This document shows, piece by piece, positions 28,418-38,305 of a stretch of 64,000 nt of DNA (positions are counted from its first letter, which is position 1; the number at the start of each line of letters is the position of its first letter). The notes under the pieces were generated by a model. That model had not been told where the DNA came from and did no database searches. It saw only the letters and a program-made list of their open reading frames with translations. Source of the stretch: Mycolicibacterium peregrinum (GTDB taxonomy: Bacteria; Actinomycetota; Actinomycetes; Mycobacteriales; Mycobacteriaceae); NCBI RefSeq assembly GCF_001665625.1, contig NZ_LZSY01000159.1:1-64000 (forward strand), written 5' to 3'. The translations under genes and the position numbers were made by a program.

Positions 28418-30277
28418 ATGCACCAGAACACAGTGCTCGCGGTGAAGCCCGCCGCAGCAACCCTGCTGGAGATGCTGCAGCAGCGGGCCGCGACGTATCA
28501 GGACAAGGTTGCGTTCAGCTTCTCCTACGACGGCGACGACCAGAACCGCACCCAGCTGACCTACCGCGACCTGGATCGACGGGCCCGCGCGATCGCGTCC
28601 ACCCTGCAAGAACTGGGCGCTGCCGGTGAACGCGTTCTGGTCCTGTGCCGGCCCGGCCTGGATTCCGTCGCCGGGTTCTTCGGCTGCATCTACGCGGGCG
28701 CTGTCGCCGTGCCGGTGCACGAGCGGCTGGCTCCGCGTCTGTCCTCGGTGGTGCCCGACGCACATGCGCGCTTCGCCCTGGCCACCGCCAAGACGCAGGC
28801 GAAGATCAAGGCCGCCATCGATGAGTTGGCCGAGGGGCGTGACCTGCGGTGGGTCCGCACCGATGAGGTGGACGGCGCTTCCGCAGACGGCAGCGGCTGG
28901 GCAGCACCCGATGTCGACGCCGACGCGATCGCCATGGTGCAGTACACGTCTGGCTCCACCACGACCCCGAAGGGCGTCGCCCTGACGCACCGAAACCTTA
29001 TGCACAACATGGAGTCGATCCGCCAGGTATGGCACGGCGACGACACCGCAACCAGCGTGTTCTGGCTGCCGTCCCACCACGACATGGGGCTGATCGGCGG
29101 GATCCTCTCGATGATCTACGTCGGGTGCACCACCCATCTGATGTCGCCGTCCTCCTTCGTCAAACGGCCGATGGGCTGGCTCGAAGCGATCTCCCGGCTT
29201 CGCGCAACCTTCACCGCCGCACCGAACTTCGCCTACGACCGGTGTGTCGACGAGAGCACCGCAGAGCAGCGCGCGGCGCTCGATCTGTCCAGCCTGGCCA
29301 CCGCCATGAACGGCGCCGAACCGGTACAGGCCGCCACGCTGGAGAAGTTCGCCGAGGCGTTCGCACCGGCGGGCTTCCGGCCGGAGGCGCTGTGTCCGGT
29401 GTACGGGCTCGCGGAGGCGACGTTGCTGGTGTCCGGCGGGTCGGACTCCGCGTTGCCGGTCGTTGCACACGTCGATCGCACCAGCCTTCAGGTCGATCGC
29501 GTCGTCGACGTCGACCCGGGTCATCCGGCTGCTCTGGCGTTGGTGGGATGCGGTCGTCCGCGAGGCGGCCAGGACGTGGCCATCGTCGACCCGCTGACCC
29601 ACCAGCCTTGTGGGGCAGACGAAGTCGGCGAGATCTGGATCGCCGGTCCCAGCGTCGGTTGGGGCTATTGGGCCCGACCGGACGAGACGACGCAGACGTT
29701 CTCGGCGACGCTGCCAGACGAATCCGGCGGCCCGTTCCTGCGCACCGGCGATCTGGGTTTCCTTCGTTCGGGCGAGCTGTACATCACGGGACGCTGCAAG
29801 GACCTCGTCGTCATCCGTGGCGGCAACTACTACCCCAACGACATCGAGCGGACGGTGCAGGACTGCCATCCGGCACTCGTCTCGGGCCGCGGCGCCGTCT
29901 TCACAATCACTCCCGGCCTGGGCGCCGTCGAACAGATGGTGATCGTGCAGGAGGTGGCGCGCCGACGAGAGGGGTCGGCCGACCTCGCCGCGGTGGCCGA
30001 TGCGATCCGGACCGCGGTGACCACGCGATACGGAGTCGAGCCGAATTCGGTTCTACTGGTGGAACATCTGTCGATTCCGACGACGTCGAGCGGCAAGATC
30101 CAACGGGGCCGGTGCCGGCAACAGTTGCTCGACGACGAGATCGCACCCGTGGCGCACTGGCGTAGGCCGTCGGCACTTGATGACCTCGCCAAGGCCAGGG
30201 AACTCGAGGCGGCGATCCAGATCGCCGAGCTGATCAAGGCGGAGGCGGCCCGCCAGCAGGCCGCCGGCCAGAACTGA
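28418..30277 (+). CDS. Fatty-acyl-AMP ligase (FAAL, FadD-type)
   Basis: 619 aa, ATG start. Adenylate-forming motifs: YTSGSTTTPKGV (about 175-186), LPSHHDMGLIGG, the Lys in TSSGKIQRG near 575. FAAL hallmarks distinguish it from acyl-CoA ligases: SSFVKRPMGWLEAISRLRAT, APNFAYDRC and the insertion FLRTGDLGFLRSGELYITGR with IRGGNYYPNDIE. FAALs activate fatty acids as acyl-adenylates and load them on acyl carrier or polyketide synthase domains, not on CoA. No carrier, polyketide synthase or transporter gene is next to it, so its partner lies elsewhere or is unusual. It is divergent from the AAA+ operon over 133 bases and ends in a hairpin. Confidence 0.9.
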   Translation: MHQNTVLAVKPAAATLLEMLQQRAATYQDKVAFSFSYDGDDQNRTQLTYRDLDRRARAIASTLQELGAAGERVLVLCRPGLDSVAGFFGCIYAGAVAVPVHERLAPRLSSVVPDAHARFALATAKTQAKIKAAIDELAEGRDLRWVRTDEVDGASADGSGWAAPDVDADAIAMVQYTSGSTTTPKGVALTHRNLMHNMESIRQVWHGDDTATSVFWLPSHHDMGLIGGILSMIYVGCTTHLMSPSSFVKRPMGWLEAISRLRATFTAAPNFAYDRCVDESTAEQRAALDLSSLATAMNGAEPVQAATLEKFAEAFAPAGFRPEALCPVYGLAEATLLVSGGSDSALPVVAHVDRTSLQVDRVVDVDPGHPAALALVGCGRPRGGQDVAIVDPLTHQPCGADEVGEIWIAGPSVGWGYWARPDETTQTFSATLPDESGGPFLRTGDLGFLRSGELYITGRCKDLVVIRGGNYYPNDIERTVQDCHPALVSGRGAVFTITPGLGAVEQMVIVQEVARRREGSADLAAVADAIRTAVTTRYGVEPNSVLLVEHLSIPTTSSGKIQRGRCRQQLLDDEIAPVAHWRRPSALDDLAKARELEAAIQIAELIKAEAARQQAAGQN

Positions 30278-30306
30278 CTCAAAAGCTGACCAAGATTGTT
30301 AGCTGA

Positions 30307-30334
30307 CCGTGGCCACCCGGTCGGGTGGCCACGG
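30307..30334 (+). terminator. Hairpin terminator of the FAAL gene
   Basis: A perfect 12-bp stem (arms 30307-30318 and 30323-30334) with loop GGTC, 29 bases after the stop. Very GC-rich, followed by GTTATCG, no U-tract. Confidence 0.75.
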
Positions 30335-30800
30335 GTTATCGCGTCCGAATCTGGTCGGCACGACCCAGGCACGGCCCGTACCGCGAGCCACGGTTTCCGC
30401 CCACCCACGCACAAATGACGCTGCACCGAGATGCCTCGACCTCGCGCGCCTGCCCCATCCGAGCCGGATGACCGACTACCGGCAGCACGCCCGGAACGGG
30501 GCTTGATCGCATGAATCATGTTGTCAGACAAATTTTTTGACAGACGACACACGATCTCGCCGGGCGCCCGGCGACGCGAATCGATACCTCACCCCGAGGT
30601 CGTTCGCGACATAAGGAAATGTCTAATTATTAGCCCAAATGAGGTTCGAGCCCAGCGAGCAGCGGATTCCCGCGCCGCAACGCGTTGCTCGAAAGCGCGG
30701 AACCTTAAACTGGCTACATTCGTTGCCCAAATTTTGCATCTGCAACTACTTGGCCAGGCTATGGTCTGTCCGATTATTTACAGATGCGAAAGGAGATGCC
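30335..30800. promoter_or_regulatory. Gene-free region before the GjpA-like gene with three 11-bp palindromes
   Basis: 466 bases without a credible gene, noticeably more AT-rich than its surroundings from about 30500. It holds CATGAATCATG (30510-30520), TTGTCAGACAA (30521-30531) directly abutting it, a nearby TTGACA (30537-30542) and CTAATTATTAG (30623-30633), each an 11-bp palindrome about a central base. TATGGT near 30760 may be a -10. The ribosome site AAAGGAG before the next gene is clear. The likely function is regulation of the exported protein. Confidence 0.5.
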
Positions 30801-32594
30801 GTGCATCTCGTTGCTCAGCCCCACACTGCCGTGGGTGCAAAGCAAGAAACCACCCGTCACTGGCTCACTGCAGCCGGAGTCGTTGTCGCCGCTGCCGGAA
30901 TGATCGCTGCCACGCCGGGGATCTCCCCGGTCCAGGCCGGCGTTCAGCACGACATCCAGGCCGACGCGGTCCGGCTGACGGCGGGTTGGGACCCCTTCGC
31001 GCCGTTGCAGGCGGCCTTCGACACTGCGAAAGCCAACGGCACGATCCTGGGCGACAACTTCCTGTTGGCCCCGGGAGTCGGACTGCAACAGGCGATCGCC
31101 AACCAGATCGGTTACGCCAAGCAGCTGTTCGACGACCCGTCGAGCTTCGAGGCCGTGTCGCAACAGTTCGCCGCCAATGCGATGAAGGTGCTGACCGGTC
31201 TCACCCTGATCGGCGCGGACGAGGAAACCAGGGACGCTGTGGTCAAGCACACCCTGGGTGGTATGCACGGCATGGCGCTCGACATGTTCCCCGGCTTCCT
31301 GGCCGAAGGTGTTGACCCCGAGGCCTTCTCGGCGGTCATGAGTGTATTGGCCTCGCCGCTGAGCGGTGTGCTCATCGGCTCCATCGGGCCGGTCGTCAGC
31401 CCCGCGGTGGCGCTCCTCAACAGTGCCGTGGCGATCTCAAACGCGCTTCAGGCCGGTGACTCGACGACGGCGCTCTCCAGCCTGCTCGGGGTACCGGCCG
31501 GCATGGTCGACGCGTTCCTCAACGGTGCCAACCTCAACCTCGATGCGCTGGCGCCCATGATCAACGATGCGGGGCTGATCAAGGACACCGTCACCATCGC
31601 CGGGCTCAACATCGCGTTCGGCGGTCTGCTCACCCCGGGCTCCACCGATCGGAGCACCTACGAGTACACCGACGAAGACGGCAACAAGGTCACGATCCCC
31701 TCGGTCGGCGGCTCGATCTTCAACAGCCTCGGCATGGATATCAAGCTCGGTGCCCTGCCCATCTCGGTCAAGGGTGAGGCCGTCGGCCCGATCGGCGCCC
31801 TGCAGGGTCTGTCGCAGACGGTCGGCGTGCTGCTCGGCAGCGGCTGGGACGATTGGGACGGTAAGGGGAATGCTCCTGCCCCGAAGCCCCCGCTGTTCGG
31901 ACTGCATCCGCTCGCGACGGGCGACATTCTGAGCGACACCGCCGAAAGTGCAGGCGTCACCAAACTTCGTGAAGCGTTGAAGGGTGCCGCTGTCGAGAAC
32001 ATCGTCAAGAAGCTGCAAGGCATCACCACGGGCACCGAGGAGGCCGCCGACCTGGCTGCCGCTCCGGTGACGGATGCCGACAGTTCGGTCACCGACAGTT
32101 CAGCCGCCAACGCCATCGCAGCGGCCAACGAGCTGACGCACACAACCGTGAACAAGACCGTCACGGTGTCGTTGGAGAAGCCGGCCGCCGTACCCGCGGC
32201 CGCGGATGCCACCAAGACCCCGGCCGCCACCAAGGTCGATGCCGCTGACGAGGCAAGCATCGCCGGCGAGACCGCCGGAACGGCAACGGAATCGGCTGAC
32301 GATGCCGGGACCGTAGTGAAGGCGACGCCTAAGGTCCAGACCCGCCTGAAGGCGCCGTCCACCCGGCCGGCCGGCCCGACGGACAAGGCCCCGCGCAGCA
32401 ATCTGGTCAAGGGCGTCAAGGATGCGGTGAAGAACGTCCGCAACGGACTGGGCGCGAACAGCACCCGCAAATCCAGCGAATCTTCCTCCAGCTCAAGCGG
32501 TTCGAGTGCCGGTGCGTCCAGCTCCGGTTCCGAAGCCACCAAGCCGGCCAAGAAGGACGCCGGCAGCAAGAGCAAGCACGACAACAAGAAGTAA
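30801..32594 (+). CDS. gjpA: Exported GjpA-type porin-like protein
   Basis: 597 aa from GTG 30801, with AAAGGAGA at 30789-30796. The frame is open 54 codons upstream but that part is unlike a coding region. Residues 1-46 are a signal peptide (TRHWLTAAGVVVAAAGM, cleavage near PVQA). The mature N-terminus (WDPFAPLQAAFDTAKANGT, NFLLAPGVGLQQ) matches the family annotated as outer membrane porin GjpA, first described in Gordonia. The tail from about residue 420 is Ala/Thr/Asp-rich, then Ser-rich with basic KK clusters ending KSKHDNKK, so it is probably disordered. Channel activity is not shown by the sequence. The gene ends at a strong terminator shared with sahH. Confidence 0.8.
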   Translation: MHLVAQPHTAVGAKQETTRHWLTAAGVVVAAAGMIAATPGISPVQAGVQHDIQADAVRLTAGWDPFAPLQAAFDTAKANGTILGDNFLLAPGVGLQQAIANQIGYAKQLFDDPSSFEAVSQQFAANAMKVLTGLTLIGADEETRDAVVKHTLGGMHGMALDMFPGFLAEGVDPEAFSAVMSVLASPLSGVLIGSIGPVVSPAVALLNSAVAISNALQAGDSTTALSSLLGVPAGMVDAFLNGANLNLDALAPMINDAGLIKDTVTIAGLNIAFGGLLTPGSTDRSTYEYTDEDGNKVTIPSVGGSIFNSLGMDIKLGALPISVKGEAVGPIGALQGLSQTVGVLLGSGWDDWDGKGNAPAPKPPLFGLHPLATGDILSDTAESAGVTKLREALKGAAVENIVKKLQGITTGTEEAADLAAAPVTDADSSVTDSSAANAIAAANELTHTTVNKTVTVSLEKPAAVPAAADATKTPAATKVDAADEASIAGETAGTATESADDAGTVVKATPKVQTRLKAPSTRPAGPTDKAPRSNLVKGVKDAVKNVRNGLGANSTRKSSESSSSSSGSSAGASSSGSEATKPAKKDAGSKSKHDNKK

Positions 32595-32602
32595 TCGGCC
32601 AG

Positions 32603-32652
32603 CAGACAGAAAAATGCCCCAAATCGCTTGATTTGGGGCATTTTTCCGTCTG
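32603..32652. terminator. Bidirectional intrinsic terminator between gjpA and sahH
   Basis: Arms 32603-32625 and 32630-32652 form a 23-bp stem with one mismatch and a GCTT loop. AAAAA at its base on one side and TTTTT on the other give U-tracts on both strands, so it can end both convergent transcripts. Confidence 0.93.
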
Positions 32653-32671
32653 GTCGCGCTACCTCAGTGAC

Positions 32672-34132
<1,461 letters not shown>

Positions 34133-34268
34133 GTAGAGCCCTCTTTCAGTCGTGATTGCTTGCACGCGCACAGACGCGCCCAACGGCGACGCCACACGCA
34201 GATACCTCTAGCCTGCGGGCTCGCGGGACAGGCGCTCATGCGGAGTAACGGCAGCGGCGCTCTGACAG

Positions 34269-34892
34269 CTACGGGGTATCTATGACACCGTAGCGCTCGG
34301 CGAAAGGCGTCATGAGTCGGGCCAGGTCACCGGCCACGTCGTGGTCCGCCTCGGGCGGCATCGACACGTAACTCATCGCCAGGCGCACGATCGCGCGGGC
34401 CAGCACCCCGGCGTCCTCGTCACTGGCTTTCATCCAACTGTTCTGAAAGGTTCCGGTCAGCCGGGCAGAGCATCGCGAGATGATCGGGCCGCTGCCGGTG
34501 GTGATGATCTGGAGCAGGTCGGGCTTGGAAGCGCCGGTGAGCAACGAGATCACCAGCGGATCGGCGGCCGATTCCAGGAAGAACGCCCGGAACCCCTCCA
34601 GGAACGCCGCGTGCACCTCGCCGACGTTGTTGTTGATCGCATTGTCGACCGCGTCGACCAACCGGTCCGCCAGGCGCATGGCATAACCCTCGGCCAGTCC
34701 CTGTCGGGACCCGAACTCGTTGTAGATCGTCTGACGGCTGATCCCCGCGACCTGGGCCACGTGCGAGAGCGTGATGGCCGACCAGTCGCGGGTCAACAGC
34801 AGTTCCCGCATGCCGTCGAGAATCGAATCGCGCAGCAGCACCCTGGATGCCTCCGCATACGGGATGCGCTGTTTGTCTCGCGGCCGACTCAC
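34269..34892 (-). CDS. alkX: TetR-family repressor of the alkB operon (Rv3249c counterpart)
   Basis: 207 aa from GTG 34892 (VSRPRDKQRIPYAEASRVLL), as upstream residues overlap nothing conserved. The helix-turn-helix is clear: TLSHVAQVAGISRQTIYNEFGSR (about residues 40-62). The C-terminal half binds ligand, probably long-chain fatty acids, in AlkX-type proteins that repress alkB, rubA and rubB. It is last in alkB-rubA-rubB-alkX, 53 bases after rubB, so it controls its own operon. The likely operator is the palindrome over the alkB -35 at 36628-36637. Alternative start codons upstream are weak. Confidence 0.88.
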   Translation of the reverse strand: MSRPRDKQRIPYAEASRVLLRDSILDGMRELLLTRDWSAITLSHVAQVAGISRQTIYNEFGSRQGLAEGYAMRLADRLVDAVDNAINNNVGEVHAAFLEGFRAFFLESAADPLVISLLTGASKPDLLQIITTGSGPIISRCSARLTGTFQNSWMKASDEDAGVLARAIVRLAMSYVSMPPEADHDVAGDLARLMTPFAERYGVIDTP

Positions 34893-34945
34893 ACGGGCGA
34901 CAATATCGCTTTCCGTCCGTGTTTCGAGCGCGTCGCTCGAAGCCG

Positions 34946-35164
34946 TCAAGGCCGTGCGACCTCGACCATCTCGAAATCGGTCTTCGCAGCGCCACAATCC
35001 GGGCAGCTCCAGTCCTCGGGGATGTCATCCCAGCGGGTCCCCGGGGCGATGCCGTCCTCGGGCCAGCCCTTGGCCTCGTCGTACTCGAATCCGCACTGGA
35101 CGCAGATGTACAGCTTGTACGGCTCGGTGCCGGTCGGCTCCTCGCGCAAGCGCTCGTCGGTCAT
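34946..35164 (-). CDS. rubB: Rubredoxin RubB
   Basis: 72 aa from ATG 35164. Two CxxC knuckles bind one iron: CVQCG (about 21-25) and CPDCG (about 54-58), with conserved aromatic FEYDE, GWPEDGIAPGTRWDDIPEDW between. It carries electrons from rubredoxin reductase to AlkB. Its ATG overlaps the rubA stop (ATGA), so the two are translationally coupled. Having two rubredoxins after alkB is usual in actinobacteria. Confidence 0.95.
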   Translation of the reverse strand: MTDERLREEPTGTEPYKLYICVQCGFEYDEAKGWPEDGIAPGTRWDDIPEDWSCPDCGAAKTDFEMVEVARP

Positions 35165-35334
35165 TTCACTGCTCCCATCGGTTCGAAGTCGACCTTCTCC
35201 CGCACCGCACAGTCCGGGCAGCACCAGTCGTCGGGCACGTCGCTCCATGGCGTTCCAGCCGGGAACCCCTCTCGCGGAGCGCCTTTCGCTTCGTCGTACA
35301 CGTAGCCGCATCCAGGACACTCGTAGGCGCTCAC
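35161..35334 (-). CDS. rubA: Rubredoxin RubA
   Basis: 57 aa, GTG start overlapping the alkB stop by 4 bases (GTGA); stop overlaps the rubB start. CPGCGYVYDE (6-15) and the second knuckle CCPDC (38-42) supply the four iron ligands; the Cys38 before the CxxC is an extra, non-ligand cysteine. The residues between (GFPAGTPWSDVPDDW) are canonical rubredoxin. It transfers electrons to the alkane hydroxylase. The gene is easy to miss, being short, GTG-started and nested between overlaps; I reconstructed it by translating the minus strand. Confidence 0.95.
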   Translation of the reverse strand: MSAYECPGCGYVYDEAKGAPREGFPAGTPWSDVPDDWCCPDCAVREKVDFEPMGAVK

Positions 35335-36563
35335 GCGGCATCACCGGCCCCGTAGCGCGCCAACACCTTCGCCCGCAGCCGCGGCTGGATGTTCACCTTG
35401 GTGATGTCACCGTCGTAGTGCTCCAGCACCCGGTGGTCCATCAGCTTGCGCCACAACGGCGGCAGGTAGGTGAGCCCGATCAGCGACGCATACCCACTGG
35501 GCAGGTTGGGTGCGCCGTCGATGCTGCGCAGGGTCTGATACCGGCGGGTGGGGTTGGCGTGGTGATCGCTGTGCCGCTGCAGGTGATACAGGAACAGGTT
35601 GGTGACGATGTGGTCGGAGTTCCAGCTGTGCACCGGGGCGCACCGCTCGTAGCGACCGCTGGCCGTCTTCTGCCGCAACAGCCCGTAGTGCTCGAGGTAG
35701 TTCACCGATTCCAGCAGGCTGAAGCCGTAGATGGCCTGGATGACGATGAACGGGATCAGCGCGGGTCCGAACACCGCGATCAGGATGCCGAAGAACACCA
35801 CCGACATGGCCCACGCATTGAGAACGTCGTTGGACCAGTGCCACGGCGACTTGTCCTGCCGGCGCAAGCGCTGGGCCTCCAACTCCCACGACGAGCGCAG
35901 GCTACCGAACACGCTGCGCGGCAGGAACTCCCAGAAGGTCTCGCCGAAACGCGCCGACGCGGGATCCTCGGGCGTGGCGACCCGCACGTGGTGCCCACGG
36001 TTGTGCTCGATGTAGAAGTGGCCGTACCAGGTCTGGGCCAGCGTGATCTTGGACAGCCAGCGCTCCAACGAGTCTCGCTTGTGCCCCATCTCATGCGCGG
36101 TGTTGATGCCCACCCCTCCGAGCACACCCACCGACAGCGCGATACCGATCTTGGCCGGCCAACCGAGTCCGCCGTCGAACCCGAGCCAGCTGAGATCGGA
36201 CGCCGTGAACAGATACGCGCCCATGACGACGCTCGCGTACTGGAACGGGATGTAGAGGTAGGTGCAGTACCGGTAGTACTTGTCGTTCTCCAGCTGCTCC
36301 ATCACCTCGTCGGGCGGGTTCTGGCCGTCGGGCCCGAACCGCAGGTCCAACAGCGGCAGCAGCACGTAGAGCAGAATCGGCCCGATCCACAGTGGCACCT
36401 GGGCGGCGGTGTGCCAGCCGAGCTGGTTGAGCCCCCAGATCAGCGGCAGCATCACGAAGATCGCCGTCGGGGCGATCAGGCCCATGAGCCACAGATGCCG
36501 CTTCTTGTCCCGCCACTGCCCGACGTCTGCGACGTCCGGTCCGCTCGAGAGTTCCGCCACCAC
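35331..36563 (-). CDS. alkB: Alkane 1-monooxygenase
   Basis: 410 aa. GTG at 36563 (or 36560) with AGGAGG six bases upstream. This membrane non-haem diiron enzyme hydroxylates the terminal carbon of medium-chain alkanes and fatty acids. Six hydrophobic segments and the four histidine motifs of AlkB are visible: HEMGHKRD, EHNRGHHVRV, NYLEHYGL and LQRHSDHHANP. It is first in an overlapping operon with both rubredoxins. A canonical promoter with a palindrome across its -35 lies 40 bases upstream. Confidence 0.97.
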   Translation of the reverse strand: MVAELSSGPDVADVGQWRDKKRHLWLMGLIAPTAIFVMLPLIWGLNQLGWHTAAQVPLWIGPILLYVLLPLLDLRFGPDGQNPPDEVMEQLENDKYYRYCTYLYIPFQYASVVMGAYLFTASDLSWLGFDGGLGWPAKIGIALSVGVLGGVGINTAHEMGHKRDSLERWLSKITLAQTWYGHFYIEHNRGHHVRVATPEDPASARFGETFWEFLPRSVFGSLRSSWELEAQRLRRQDKSPWHWSNDVLNAWAMSVVFFGILIAVFGPALIPFIVIQAIYGFSLLESVNYLEHYGLLRQKTASGRYERCAPVHSWNSDHIVTNLFLYHLQRHSDHHANPTRRYQTLRSIDGAPNLPSGYASLIGLTYLPPLWRKLMDHRVLEHYDGDITKVNIQPRLRAKVLARYGAGDAA

Positions 36564-36604
36564 GATGAGCCTCCTTGTGTGAGTGCTGTCACTGCGATGA
36601 CTTG

Positions 36605-36637
36605 ACTATAAGCGCGCCTATGTCTCTTGTCTAGACA
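36605..36637 (-). promoter_or_regulatory. alkB promoter with operator over the -35
   Basis: On the minus strand TAGACA (-35, 36633-36628) and TATAGT (-10, 36610-36605) are separated by exactly 17 bases; each matches 5 of 6 consensus positions. The palindrome TGTCTAGACA (36628-36637) covers the -35, the expected place for AlkX to repress. Confidence 0.8.
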
Positions 36638-36703
36638 TTGACCTATCTTTTGTAAAGTGACCCAGGCCACGAGGGATCCACTGTGGTCGAGCGTCGATTT
36701 CAG

Positions 36704-38182
36704 CTACTGCGACGGCGTCGCCGCGACTTCCCTACTGGCCAGCGTCGAATGGCTCCGGCCGTACACGGCGTACACCACCACCCCGATCACCATCCAGAGC
36801 AGGAACCGGATCCAGGTCAGCCCGGTGAGGTTGAGCATCAACCACAGGCACGCCAGGATCGCGGCGATCGGCAACACCGGCACCCACGGCACGCGGAATC
36901 CGCGCTTCAGGTCGGGCCGGGTCCGCCGCAGCACGATCACCCCCGCCGAGACCAGCACGAAGGCGAACAGCGTGCCGATGTTGACCATCTCCTCGAGCCG
37001 GCCCATCGGGAACACCGAGGCGGCGATCGCCACCAGCACCCCGACGATCAGGGTGATGCGGACCGGCGTCCCGTGGGTGCCGGTCACGGCCAACTGTCGC
37101 GGCAGCAGACCGTCGCGCGACATCGCGAACAGCACGCGGGTCTGTCCCAGCATCAGCACGATCACCACCGTGGTGAGCCCGGCAAGCGCGCCGATGGAGA
37201 TCACCTTCGCGGCCCAGTGCACACCGTTGGCTTCGAAGGCAGTGGCCAGGTTGGCGTGGCCGTCGGGTGCATCGCGCAGCACGGTGTAGGACACCATGCC
37301 GGAAAGCACCACCGACACCGCGACGTACAACACGGTGACGATCCCGAGTGAGGCCAGGATGCCGCGGGGTACGTCGCGCTGCGGATCGCGGGTCTCCTCG
37401 GCAGTGGTTGCGACGACGTCGAACCCGATGAACGCGAAGAACACGATCGAGGCACCGGCCAGCACCCCGTACCAGCCGTAGTGGCTGCCCGCCGCTCCGG
37501 TCAACAACGAGAACAGTGACTGGTCGGCCCCGCTGGCCCCCTCGCCGGCCTCGTTCGGCGGAATGAACGGGGTGTAGTTGGCGGCCTTTATATAGAAGGC
37601 GCCCACGACCACCACCAACAGCACGACCGACACCTTGATGACAGTGATGACCAGGCTGAAGAGCGCTGACAACTTGGTGCCCACCACCAGCAGAACCGTC
37701 ACCAGCGCGATGATCACCAACGCGCCCCAGTCGATCTCGAGACCGCCGAAATCCGCGATCCCGCCCCCGAACCCGAACACGGTTCCGAGGTAGCTCGACC
37801 ACCCCTTGGCCACCACCGCGGACGCGACGGCGAACTCCAGGATCAGGTCCCATCCGATGATCCACGCCGCGAACTCCCCGAACGTGGCATAGGAGAAGGT
37901 GTACGCGCTACCGGCAACCGGCACGGTGGAGGCGAACTCGGCGTAGCACAGGGCGGCCAACCCGCACGCGACGGCGGCGATGACGAAGGCAATCGAGATC
38001 GCAGGCCCGGTCAAGTTGCCCGCCGTGGAAGCGGTGATGGTGAAAATGCCCGCACCGATGACGACCGAGACACCGAACACCGTCAGGTCCCACCAGGTGA
38101 GGTCCTTGCGGAGCCGGGTCGACGGTTCGTCGGTGTCGGCAATCGACTGTTCGACAGATTTGATTCGCCGAAGGGCAGACAT
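36704..38182 (-). CDS. Cationic amino acid transporter-type APC permease (Rv3253c counterpart)
   Basis: 492 aa, ATG start. About 12 hydrophobic segments follow a short charged N-terminus. Family features: GVSVVIGAGIF in the first segment (unwound helix substrate site), GWDLILEF, and FIGFDVVATTAEETRDPQRDVP, the loop of the CAT group (fungal and animal cationic amino acid transporters). Substrate choice, arginine or other amino acids, cannot be read. It is divergent from the downstream methyltransferase gene across 123 bases and adjacent to the alkB promoter but transcribed away from it. In M. tuberculosis it lies between alkB and Rv3254. Confidence 0.9.
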   Translation of the reverse strand: MSALRRIKSVEQSIADTDEPSTRLRKDLTWWDLTVFGVSVVIGAGIFTITASTAGNLTGPAISIAFVIAAVACGLAALCYAEFASTVPVAGSAYTFSYATFGEFAAWIIGWDLILEFAVASAVVAKGWSSYLGTVFGFGGGIADFGGLEIDWGALVIIALVTVLLVVGTKLSALFSLVITVIKVSVVLLVVVVGAFYIKAANYTPFIPPNEAGEGASGADQSLFSLLTGAAGSHYGWYGVLAGASIVFFAFIGFDVVATTAEETRDPQRDVPRGILASLGIVTVLYVAVSVVLSGMVSYTVLRDAPDGHANLATAFEANGVHWAAKVISIGALAGLTTVVIVLMLGQTRVLFAMSRDGLLPRQLAVTGTHGTPVRITLIVGVLVAIAASVFPMGRLEEMVNIGTLFAFVLVSAGVIVLRRTRPDLKRGFRVPWVPVLPIAAILACLWLMLNLTGLTWIRFLLWMVIGVVVYAVYGRSHSTLASREVAATPSQ

Positions 38183-38305
38183 CCCGTCATGCTCCCATCA
38201 CGGTGGCGGTGAAACCGGTAGGACTCTCAAACTTCGCCGAACCGTGCCCTGCCGCGAGAGTGGGGCGTACGTCACACTCGGCGCCGATCGTGATACGGTC
38301 CGCGC

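Noticed and set aside
30278..30640. Possible small gene or RNA between FAAL and gjpA
   Set aside because: Only short frames without ribosome sites; the palindromes and hairpin are better read as regulation and termination.
30639..30800. 54-codon upstream extension of the GjpA-like frame
   Set aside because: Contains no signal peptide at its start, and a perfect ribosome site precedes the GTG at 30801 which begins a proper signal peptide.
34133..34268. Riboswitch (SAH or SAM type) in the sahH leader
   Set aside because: The 136-base leader shows no conserved pairing pattern I can recognise for those classes.
34893..34997. Upstream extension of alkX starting MWRCEDRF
   Set aside because: Overlaps the 3' end of rubB and does not match TetR starts; GTG 34892 gives the usual N-terminus.
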